A stretch of DNA of 64,000 bases, taken from the NCBI RefSeq assembly GCF_050038885.1, contig NZ_CP143624.1, positions 6,820,001 through 6,884,000 of the forward strand. The letters are read 5' to 3'. Each line of letters starts with the position of its first letter. The first letter of the stretch is position 1. The notes beneath the pieces were generated by a model. That model was not told the origin of the DNA, did not search any database, and saw only the letters and a list, made by a program, of their open reading frames with translations. Position numbers and translations under genes: made by a program. The stretch is from Myxococcus flavus. Lineage in GTDB: Bacteria; Myxococcota; Myxococcia; Myxococcales; Myxococcaceae. Below are positions 6,837 through 13,998 of this stretch, piece by piece.

Positions 6837-9050
6837 CTACTTCACGCCGACGGCGGTCCAGCTCTCCTTGACCTTCGCCACCTCCGGCGAGTCCGCGCCG
6901 AAGAGGTCGGTGGCCGCGTTGATGGTCGCGGTACGGGCCTGCGCGAAGGTGGTGCTCGGCGTCATGTAGTGGGCCAGGGCGCGGTAGTAGATCTTCAGGC
7001 TCTTCTCCATGCCGATGCCGTCCTTCACCTCGATGCCCGACGTGCGGTTGGTGCCGCCGCTGGTCAGCAGGTAGAAGGCGTTGTTGGCGATGCCGCTGGA
7101 GCCGTGCACCTCGGTCTGCTTCGGGTAGTTGCTGTAGTGGTCGATCGAGTAGTTGTCCTTCGTCGGATCGTCCATGTAGCGCAGGCCGTCGGTGGGATCG
7201 CCGTCGTTCGGCGTCCAGGCCGTCTCGCCCACCGTCCAGTTGAACTTCACGTCGGGGTTCTTCTGGGACACGTACCACTCGAGGCCAGCGCCCATGATGT
7301 CGCTCATCGCCTCGTTCAGGCCACCGGACTCGCCGCGGTAGATGAGGCCGGCGGTGCGCTCGGTGAGGCCGTGGGCAATCTCGTGGCCCGCGATGTCCAG
7401 CGCGGTGAGCGGTCCGGAGTTGCGGCCATCGCCGTCGCCGTAGCTCATCTTCTCGCCGTCCCAGTACGCGTTCACGTAGTTGTTGCTGACGTGGACGTAG
7501 GACACCAGCTTCTCGCCCGCGCCGTCGATGGAGTCACGGCCGAGCATGTCCTTCATGAAGTCGTACATCATCTGCCCGCCGTAGTGCGCGTCGACGGCGG
7601 CCTTGTTGCGCTCGGGGTCCGTGGGCTCGCCCCAGACGTCGTTGTCGTCCTTGATCTGCGTCTGGCCGCTGGCGCGCTCGCGGTTCAGCGCGTCGTAGGT
7701 CGCCACGCCCTTGCCGCGCGTGTTGTCCTCCAGCGTGTAGGTGCCGTCCGCCTGCTTCTTCGTGTCCAGCGCGACCTTGCCGCTGTACATCGACGTGTCG
7801 TCCGCGACCTTGCCGGCCGGAGGCGGCTCGCCGGGCTCCTGCGCGCCCTTCGGGGTGATGCTCAGGCCCCAGCTGTTCAGCGTGCCCGTGTCGCGGCGCG
7901 CGTTGTCCTTCACCGTCAGCGTCCACTCGCCCTTCGCGGACTCACCGGCGAAGGCGCTCAGGTCGAAGCCCTCCTTGATGTTGTCCGCGCTGCCACCCTT
8001 GCGGTTGTGCACCACCTCCGACTTGCCGGAGGGGCTGGTGAGCGTCACCGACAGGTCGCCCTTGAACGTGTGGTCGATGTCCAGGTCCAGCTTCAGCTGA
8101 TCCACGGTGACGTCGTCGGCCACGGTGATCTTCGACGTGACGGTGGCCAGGTCGGCGATCGCCGCCTTCGGCGTGGCCGTGGCCTTGATCTCCGCGGGCG
8201 TCGCGGCGGCGCCGTGCGCGTGGTCGGCGTGGTCCGCGCCGTGGGCGTGCGCGTGGTCGGCGTGGTCCGCGCCGTGGGCGTGGCTGTGGCCGTGCGCGGC
8301 GCCGTGCTGACGGGCGTAGCCGTCAATGGCGTTGAACTGCTCGAAGACCTTCCCGGTGTTGGCGTCCACCAGGTAGTTCATCTTCCGGGGATTGTCGGTG
8401 CCATCCACGTTGGTGACTTCCACGCGGTAGGCGGAGTGGTACTCGCCGGAGATGTCCTTGTAGATGACGCGCTCGGAGTGCGGCTGGCGGTCCGGCTTGC
8501 CGTCGAACTCCTTCAGCGCGATCTCCAGCGCCTGGCTGTGCGACACCGCCGGCTTCTCCTTGCCGAGCCCGGCGGGGATGTCGGACTGGTCACCGGTGAC
8601 GCTCTTGACCTTGCCCTGCTGATCCAGGTGCGTGACGACCTGCTCGCCGAAGACCTTCACGCCCTCGTGCTGGCGGTCCAGGCGCACGTGCGTCATGCCC
8701 AGCGAGTCACGCTCCACGCTCTTCGGCGTGTACGCGGGGAACTGCACGCCGCCGATGACGCCCGGGTTGCGGATGGAGGCCTGGGTGGTGGGGGCCAGGT
8801 GCGCCAGCGACGTCTGGATGGCCGTCTGGGCCTCGCGGCTCTCCAGAGAAAGGCGACCCACCGGCGGCGGCAGCGGCTTCAGCGTCTGCTCGGCGCGGGC
8901 CAGGTCCGTCGTCTTCGCCGCCGGGCCGAACCCATCCTTGATGACGTTGGGCGCGATGGTCGCGGCCTTGGCCGCCGTCTTCGGCTGCGCCTCGGAAGCA
9001 GGGGTGGTGCGAATCGTTGGCTTCGGACCTTCGGTGCGGCGGATCGTCAT
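6837..9050 (-). CDS. Thermolysin-like M4 metallopeptidase with internal P-domain and His-rich linker
   Basis: This 737-residue zinc peptidase has, in order: an FTP propeptide (~100-153, GVQFPAYTPKSVERDSLGM), a PepSY-like segment (~165-240), a histidine-rich linker (~249-281, HGHSHAHGADHADHAHAHG), a proprotein-convertase P-domain (~305-401, DLDIDHTFKGDLSVTLTSPSG to GTLNSWGLSI), and the M4 catalytic domain. The zinc motif HEIAH is at 556-560 and the third ligand Glu is in GGLNEAMSDI (~580). P-domains in secreted peptidases are usually C-terminal, so this position between propeptide and catalytic domain is unusual. The N-terminus (MTIRRTEGPKPTIRTT) has no hydrophobic signal peptide. A GTG start at 9131 would add 27 residues, also without a clean signal. 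Likely exported and self-cleaved. Confidence 0.9.
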   Translation of the reverse strand: MTIRRTEGPKPTIRTTPASEAQPKTAAKAATIAPNVIKDGFGPAAKTTDLARAEQTLKPLPPPVGRLSLESREAQTAIQTSLAHLAPTTQASIRNPGVIGGVQFPAYTPKSVERDSLGMTHVRLDRQHEGVKVFGEQVVTHLDQQGKVKSVTGDQSDIPAGLGKEKPAVSHSQALEIALKEFDGKPDRQPHSERVIYKDISGEYHSAYRVEVTNVDGTDNPRKMNYLVDANTGKVFEQFNAIDGYARQHGAAHGHSHAHGADHADHAHAHGADHADHAHGAAATPAEIKATATPKAAIADLATVTSKITVADDVTVDQLKLDLDIDHTFKGDLSVTLTSPSGKSEVVHNRKGGSADNIKEGFDLSAFAGESAKGEWTLTVKDNARRDTGTLNSWGLSITPKGAQEPGEPPPAGKVADDTSMYSGKVALDTKKQADGTYTLEDNTRGKGVATYDALNRERASGQTQIKDDNDVWGEPTDPERNKAAVDAHYGGQMMYDFMKDMLGRDSIDGAGEKLVSYVHVSNNYVNAYWDGEKMSYGDGDGRNSGPLTALDIAGHEIAHGLTERTAGLIYRGESGGLNEAMSDIMGAGLEWYVSQKNPDVKFNWTVGETAWTPNDGDPTDGLRYMDDPTKDNYSIDHYSNYPKQTEVHGSSGIANNAFYLLTSGGTNRTSGIEVKDGIGMEKSLKIYYRALAHYMTPSTTFAQARTATINAATDLFGADSPEVAKVKESWTAVGVK

Positions 9051-9276
9051 GGGGGTCTCGAACTCAGTGCAAGGGGGTTGAAAGGTTATCGCCGCGCTGT
9101 GCCAGGGAGTTTCCTGTGACAATTTCGACACAGGGCGCCCACCGGGTAAAGCAGGTAAAGCCTGGTCGCAGTTCCGTTGAAATCAGGTTACGGGCAGGTG
9201 AAACACGCCCGCGTTTCACGGCCAGTCACCTCGGCACTGTCGCACGGAGTGTGGTCGCGGCGAAATCCGGCGGAAA

Positions 9277-9996
9277 TCAGCCGAAAAAAGAAACCTCAAG
9301 AAACCGCACGTAGAGGTTGCAGGCCGCGTGAAACAGGGCGGCGCCGATGACGGTGCCGGTGCGCTCACGCATCCAGCCGAAGATCAGCGCCGGGAAGAAC
9401 ACCGACAGTCGCCAGGCCTGGAAGATGGCCAGGTGGCCCAGGGCGAACAGCACCGCGGTGAGCCAGAACGCGGGCCCCAGCCGGCCCCCGAGGAACTTCC
9501 GTCCCTGAGGCCAGGCGTCCCGCAGGCGCGTCTGGAGGTAGCCCCGGTAGAAGAACTCCTCCGGCAGGGCGACGACGAAGAGCTGGTCGATCATCCACTC
9601 GCCGAAGCGCGGAGGCAGCCGGGGCTGGAAGCGGGCCTCGCCCATCAGCGGCGTGAGGTGCTTCGCGAGCGCCGGGGGCAGGTGGGGCAGCACCTCCACG
9701 AACCCGGCGAAGCCCAGGAAGAACAGGGGGCCCACCACCGCGGACAGAATGAGGAACAGCTTCACGTCCTCGCGCCAGGCGCGGAGCGACAGGCCGTAGT
9801 CCCGGTAGTCCTCGTCCCGCCAGCGCATGGGGATGAGCGGCAGATAGAGGAAGCCCACGGTGGCGACCAGCTTGGGGAAGCTGGAGCCGCCAAAGAGGAG
9901 GAAGGCGGCGACGATGGCCAGGAAGCCCACGGCCCACAGGCCCATCGCTTCCTGCACGGCGCTCGGGCGCCAGGGAGTCGTGGTGGCCTGGGTCAT
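9277..9996 (-). CDS. CPBP glutamic-type intramembrane protease (MrtX/myxosortase-like)
   Basis: A 239-residue polytopic membrane protein of the CPBP (Abi) family. The family motifs are all present: the EEFFYRGYLQTRLR pair of glutamates with arginine, ALGHLAIF with the first histidine, and LFHAACNLYV with the second histidine and asparagine. Hydrophobic helices lie around residues 20-50, 80-105, 185-205 and 210-235. In myxobacteria some CPBP proteases (MrtX, MrtC) are proposed myxosortases that cleave MYXO-CTERM surface-protein tails; placing this one among them is inference from family and lineage. Its ATG overlaps the stop of the degenerate trypsin-like gene by four bases, so the two are translationally coupled. 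Confidence 0.82.
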   Translation of the reverse strand: MTQATTTPWRPSAVQEAMGLWAVGFLAIVAAFLLFGGSSFPKLVATVGFLYLPLIPMRWRDEDYRDYGLSLRAWREDVKLFLILSAVVGPLFFLGFAGFVEVLPHLPPALAKHLTPLMGEARFQPRLPPRFGEWMIDQLFVVALPEEFFYRGYLQTRLRDAWPQGRKFLGGRLGPAFWLTAVLFALGHLAIFQAWRLSVFFPALIFGWMRERTGTVIGAALFHAACNLYVRFLEVSFFG

Positions 9997-10610
9997 GGTG
10001 TATCCATGGCGGCGAGCTGGACCTTCACCGCGCCCAGCGGCAGCACGCGGCAGCCGCGGCGATGCTGCTTCACGACCACGGCCACCAGGCGCCCCTCCGC
10101 GTCGAAGACGGGGCTGCCGGCGGGGAGGGCCAGCGGGACGTCATAGAAGGGAGGCGGGGCGGCGCGGGCCTGCGCTGGCACGGGCGTCGCGGGCTGGCGC
10201 CGGGTCGCGGGGAGGACGCCCACCAGCCACTGTCCCTCGAGGCTGGCGCCTTCCTTCAGGACCTTCACGGGCGCGGCGGGGTAGGTGCCGTCCGGCGCGG
10301 CGAGCACCGCCACCTGGAGGTCCTCGCTGGCCATCACCACCCGGGCTGGCAGGGACTTCCCGTCGTGCTCCACCGTGGTGGCGTTCAGGCCCGTGAAGCG
10401 CGTGCCCACCGGGGCCACCGAGGTGAGCACCTGGCCCTCGGCGCCCACGAAGACACCCGGGCCCGCCCGGCGGGGGCCCTTGACGTGCACCACCGAGCGC
10501 CCATGTCGCTCCAGCACCCGCTGGAGGTCGGCGCGAGAAGGGCGGTCTCCATCCGCGGCGGTGGCGGAGGAGGAGACGAGACAGAGGACGAGCGGCAACA
10601 GGCGGGCCAT
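9993..10610 (-). CDS. Secreted trypsin-like (S1C) protein with degenerate catalytic site
   Basis: A 205-residue protein with a signal peptide (ARLLPLVLCLVSSSATA, cleavage near residue 19) and a compact HtrA-like chymotrypsin fold. The expected catalytic histidine position reads VLTSVAPVG rather than TSAHVV. The aspartate strand is EDLQVAVLA. The serine region reads LPAGSPVFDAEGRLVAVVV rather than GNSGGP. At least the histidine is missing, so a pseudoprotease or peptide-binding chaperone is likely. No PDZ domain follows. It is directly upstream of, and overlaps by four bases, the CPBP protease gene, suggesting the two act together on exported proteins. Confidence 0.75.
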   Translation of the reverse strand: MARLLPLVLCLVSSSATAADGDRPSRADLQRVLERHGRSVVHVKGPRRAGPGVFVGAEGQVLTSVAPVGTRFTGLNATTVEHDGKSLPARVVMASEDLQVAVLAAPDGTYPAAPVKVLKEGASLEGQWLVGVLPATRRQPATPVPAQARAAPPPFYDVPLALPAGSPVFDAEGRLVAVVVKQHRRGCRVLPLGAVKVQLAAMDTP

Positions 10611-10629
10611 CGGCGGAGGCCGCAGCCTA

Positions 10630-12411
10630 TCACCGGCGCTCGCGCAGTGCGGTGACGAAGCGGTCGGCCGGGAGCGTGTTGAGCACGTCCCGCTTGCGGG
10701 CCCAGCCCCGGCGCGCGGTGGCTACCGCGAAGGCCAGGTTTCGCAGGTCCTCCTTCTGGTGGGCGTCGCAGCTCACCACCAGTCGAACGCCTCGCTTCAC
10801 CGCTTGCCGGACGTACTCGGCCTTGATGTCCAGCCGCGCGGGCTTGCCGTTCACCTCCACCGCCACGCCGCGCTCGGCCGCCCGCTCCAGGATTTCGTCC
10901 ATGCGGACGGGGTAGGGCTCCCGGCTGTTGATGAGCCGGCCCGTGGGGTGTCCCAGAATCTGGAGGCAGGGGTTGTCCAGGGCGGCCAGCAGCCGGCGCG
11001 TCATCTGGTCCTCGTCCATGCCGTGCCGGACGTGGATGGAGCCGATGACGACCTCGAGCTGCTCCAGCACGCTGTCCGCGTAGTCGAGCGCGCCGGACTC
11101 CAGGATGTCGACCTCGATGCCCTTGAGCAGGCGCACCCCGGGGACGGCCTCGTTGATGCGGTCGATCTCCTCCCACTGGCGCTTGAGGTCGTCCACCTTC
11201 AAGCCGCCGGCGTAGATGGCCGCCTCGCTGTGCTCGGTGACGGTGAGGTACTTGAGGCCCAGTGCCCGGGCCGCGTGCGCCATCTCCTCGAGGCTGTTTC
11301 GCCCGTCGGACCAGGTGCTGTGCGCGTGGACCGCGCCCAGGACGTCCTCCAGCGTGACGAGGTCCGTCGGGAGATGGCCCTCTCGCGCGGCCTCGAACTC
11401 GCCGGTGTCCTCGCGCAGCTCGGGCGGCACGTACTGCATGTCCAGCAGGGCGTAGAGGTCGGCCTCCTCCTTCACCGGCACCTTGCTGCCGTCCTCCCGG
11501 TGGATGCCCCACTCGGAGATCTTGAGCCCGCGCTCGTGGCCGAGGTTGCGGAGGCGGATGTGGTGCGCCTTGGAGCCCGTGAAGTGATGCAGCGCGGTGG
11601 CGAAGTCCTCGTCGGGCAGCACGCGCAGGTCCACCTGGAGGTCGCCGTTTTCCAGGCGCACCGAGCACTTGCTGTCACCCTTGCCGAGCACCCGCGCCAC
11701 GCCCGGAGCGTTCGCCAGGGCGTCGAGCACCGGGCCCGCGTCCGCCGCGGAAGCGATGATGTCCACGTCCGCCACCGTCTCCGCCTGCCGGCGCACACTG
11801 CCGCCCAGGCTGGCGCGCACCACGCCCGGCGCGGCCTTCACGCGCTCCAGCAGGGCCGTGGCGACGGGGAGCACATCGCCCAGCAGCTTGCGCTCGCCGC
11901 GCGCGCGCCGGTACAGGGCGATGCCTTCCAGCATCTTCGCCTCGCTCTTCGCGCCGAAGCCGCGGAGCTTCTGCACGCGGCCTTCGCGGCAGGCCCGCTC
12001 CAGCTCGTCGAGGCCGCTGATCTGCAGCTCGCGCCAGAGTGTGGCCACCTTCTTGGGGCCGATGTCGGGTAACTGCGTGAGCTCCAGCAGGCCGGGCGGG
12101 AACTGGGCCTTGAGTTCCTCCAGGTAGCCGAGCCGGCCGGTGGTCACCAGCTCGGTGATCTTCTCCGCGAGCGCGGGCCCGATTCCCGGCAGGCTCTCCA
12201 GGCGGCCTTCCGCGACCACGCTCCCCAGCTCCTGGGGGAGGCCGGCGATGCGGTCCGCGGCCATGTCGTAAGCGCGGACGCGGAACCCGCTCTCTCCCTG
12301 GAGCTGGAGCAGGAGGGAGATGTCGCGGAGGACCTGGGCGACGGTAGCCTTGTCGACGGCAGTGGGGATGGTCACGTCGGGGTTCACTGGCTGAAGGTAA
12401 TGCCCGGGCAT
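10630..12411 (-). CDS. polX: PolX: DNA polymerase X with PHP domain
   Basis: A 593-residue bacterial family X DNA polymerase. An N-terminal 8-kDa/helix-hairpin-helix region (GIGPALAEKITELVTTG; LPDIGPKKVATLWREL) is followed by the nucleotidyltransferase palm GGSVRRQAETVADVDIIAS with its metal aspartates, and a C-terminal PHP phosphoesterase domain (AVHAHSTWSDGRNSLEEM, YLTVTEHSEA, VSCDAHQ). PolX fills short gaps and the PHP domain gives 3'-5' exonuclease or phosphatase activity in base-excision and break repair. The ATG at 12411 (MPGHYLQ) is chosen. A frame open to 12468 would overlap the divergent Rieske gene, and a GTG at 12375 is also possible. Confidence 0.92.
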   Translation of the reverse strand: MPGHYLQPVNPDVTIPTAVDKATVAQVLRDISLLLQLQGESGFRVRAYDMAADRIAGLPQELGSVVAEGRLESLPGIGPALAEKITELVTTGRLGYLEELKAQFPPGLLELTQLPDIGPKKVATLWRELQISGLDELERACREGRVQKLRGFGAKSEAKMLEGIALYRRARGERKLLGDVLPVATALLERVKAAPGVVRASLGGSVRRQAETVADVDIIASAADAGPVLDALANAPGVARVLGKGDSKCSVRLENGDLQVDLRVLPDEDFATALHHFTGSKAHHIRLRNLGHERGLKISEWGIHREDGSKVPVKEEADLYALLDMQYVPPELREDTGEFEAAREGHLPTDLVTLEDVLGAVHAHSTWSDGRNSLEEMAHAARALGLKYLTVTEHSEAAIYAGGLKVDDLKRQWEEIDRINEAVPGVRLLKGIEVDILESGALDYADSVLEQLEVVIGSIHVRHGMDEDQMTRRLLAALDNPCLQILGHPTGRLINSREPYPVRMDEILERAAERGVAVEVNGKPARLDIKAEYVRQAVKRGVRLVVSCDAHQKEDLRNLAFAVATARRGWARKRDVLNTLPADRFVTALRERR

Positions 12412-12454
12412 CGGGAGTGCAGCCCGTCCGGCGTTGTGGGAAAAGGGGGCCGCG

Positions 12455-12772
12455 ATGACGAAGATCAAGCTGGGACCGGCGGACTTCGCCGAGAGGGAAA
12501 TGCGGGGCTACGAGGTCGGAAAGCGCAACGTGTGTATCGCGAAGATCCACGGGCGCTACAAGGGCCTGGATGATTGGTGCAACCACGCCGGGTGCCTGCT
12601 GTCCGGCGGCCGCATCGAGAACAATATGGTCGTCTGCCCGTGTCATGAGGTCGGCTTCGACATGGATACCGGGCGCAACGAGACCTCACCCGGGGTCTGT
12701 GACGACCAGCCGACAGTGTCGGTGTCGGTCGAGGACGGTGCGCTCGTCGTCGAGCTGCCCGACCATTCCTGA
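12455..12772 (+). CDS. Small Rieske [2Fe-2S] ferredoxin-like protein
   Basis: A 105-residue stand-alone Rieske domain. The two cluster-binding motifs are present: WCNHAGC (Cys-x-His) and CPCHEVGFDMDTG (Cys-x-x-His). This matches soluble Rieske electron carriers that feed oxygenases or act as domains of nitrite-reductase small subunits. No membrane helix or signal is seen, so it is cytoplasmic. The ATG at 12455 has AAGGGGG upstream. It diverges from polX with 43 bases between starts, so their promoters must overlap. The moaB gene follows 29 bases downstream on the same strand. Confidence 0.9.
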   Translation: MTKIKLGPADFAEREMRGYEVGKRNVCIAKIHGRYKGLDDWCNHAGCLLSGGRIENNMVVCPCHEVGFDMDTGRNETSPGVCDDQPTVSVSVEDGALVVELPDHS

Positions 12773-12801
12773 GGGAACTCTCGCACTCCGGAGCACCTGT
12801 C

Positions 12802-13833
12802 ATGGCACACGACCCCTTGCATCCGCGCCGCGGTGATGCGCACGCAGATGAGCCTCACGAGCCGGGGGATGACCCCTGTCATCCGCGCCGCGACACCGCG
12901 CACAGCCATGGGGATGACCCCGGTCACGTGCATGAGCACGGCCACCCTCACCACGGCCATGCCCATCATCATGGGGACGACCCTGCCCACGGCCACGAGC
13001 ATGTCGACCACGGGCACCACCACCATGCCCACGAGCATGTCGACCACGGGCACCACCACCACGGGCACGAGCACGGCCACCATCACCATGGCCACGCGCA
13101 TTCTGACCATGGGCACGAGCACGGCCACCATCACCATGGCCACGCGCATTCCGACCATGGCCACGAGCACGCTCACTCCCACGGCCACGCCCCTCACGCC
13201 GCGCACCGTCACGAGCATGGGCACGCGCACCGCCATGAACACGGCCACGGCCATGTGCATGCTCACGGCCATGACCACGCGCATGATCACGGCCACGAGC
13301 ATCACCACCATGCGCCCCATACACACGACGCGGGGCCGGTAGCGGAGCACAAGGCTCGCGCTCCGGCGCATGTCAGCGCCTTCGTCGTGACGTGTTCGGA
13401 CAGTCGGGACGCGAAGCGCGACGAGAGCGGCCAGGTCTTGCGTGACGGACTGGAAGCCGCCGGCCATGTCGTCACCGGGTCCGTGGTGGTGAAGGACGAC
13501 CCGGACGCGATTCGGGGTGCGCTGGAATCGGCCCGCGAGACGGGGGCCCGCGCCGTGCTGTTCACAGGCGGCACGGGCATTGGCCGGCGCGACTGCACCG
13601 TGGAGACGCTGCGCCCGCTGTTCGAGAAGGAGCTCCCCGGCTTCGGGGAGCTCTTCCGGATGCTGTCCTACCGCCAGGTGGGAAGCGCGGCGATGATGTC
13701 CCGTGCAACCGCGGGTACGTATCAGGGGATGATTGTCTTCGCACTGCCGGGCTCGCCCAAGGCGGTGCGGCTCGCGCTCGAGGCGCTCATCCTTCCGGAG
13801 CTGGGGCACGCCGTGCGCGAGCTGTCTCGCTGA
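12802..13833 (+). CDS. moaB: MoaB-type molybdopterin protein with giant His-rich N-terminal extension
   Basis: The C-terminal ~155 residues form a MoaB/MogA domain: FVVTCSDSRDAKRDESGQVL, the LFTGGTGIGRRDCTVE phosphate loop, GFGELFRMLSYRQVGSAAMMSRA and MIVFALPGSPKAVRLA. MoaB adenylylates molybdopterin before metal insertion. In front is a ~175-residue region in which roughly 80 residues are histidine, alternating with Gly, Ala, Glu and Asp (for example HGHEHGHHHHGHAHSDHGHE). It resembles nickel/zinc storage tails of HypB or ZIP proteins and far exceeds the normal family length. The extension is a contiguous open frame in the same register, with a GGAG ribosome site eight bases before the ATG at 12802. 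The DNA here is internally repetitive (about 13000-13150). Confidence 0.9.
   Translation: MAHDPLHPRRGDAHADEPHEPGDDPCHPRRDTAHSHGDDPGHVHEHGHPHHGHAHHHGDDPAHGHEHVDHGHHHHAHEHVDHGHHHHGHEHGHHHHGHAHSDHGHEHGHHHHGHAHSDHGHEHAHSHGHAPHAAHRHEHGHAHRHEHGHGHVHAHGHDHAHDHGHEHHHHAPHTHDAGPVAEHKARAPAHVSAFVVTCSDSRDAKRDESGQVLRDGLEAAGHVVTGSVVVKDDPDAIRGALESARETGARAVLFTGGTGIGRRDCTVETLRPLFEKELPGFGELFRMLSYRQVGSAAMMSRATAGTYQGMIVFALPGSPKAVRLALEALILPELGHAVRELSR
12940..13330 (+). repeat. Internally repetitive His-codon tract within moaB
   Basis: Short repeated blocks built on CACGGCCAC, GAGCATGTCGACCACGGGCACCACCAC and GCGCATTCYGACCATGG recur within the coding region (for example around 13000-13060 and 13085-13160), with a long near-duplicate spanning about 13070-13115 and 13115-13160. 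They encode the His-rich extension and would be prone to slippage in whole-codon units. Confidence 0.8.
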
Positions 13834-13998
13834 CGCCGCATCGCGTGGCTCTCACGCCATGAGAATGCCGTCCAGGGCGATTGGCTCGGCCTGAGCAATA
13901 TCCCCTGCCTTTGCCGGGCGTGTAGATTCCCGGCGAACGCGGGGGACGCAGGTCCTGCAGCCCCGGCCGCAACGTCCCTCATGGCAGTGGAGAAACGC

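Noticed and set aside
6969..9119. A ~716-codon open frame on the plus strand opposite the M4 peptidase
   Set aside because: It is the antisense shadow of a high-GC gene: valine/arginine/leucine/glycine-rich sequence with no domain, while the minus strand encodes a complete peptidase.
12940..13330. Possible CRISPR-like array
   Set aside because: The repetition is coding, short and irregular, and in one continuous reading frame of the His-rich MoaB extension; there are no regular spacers.
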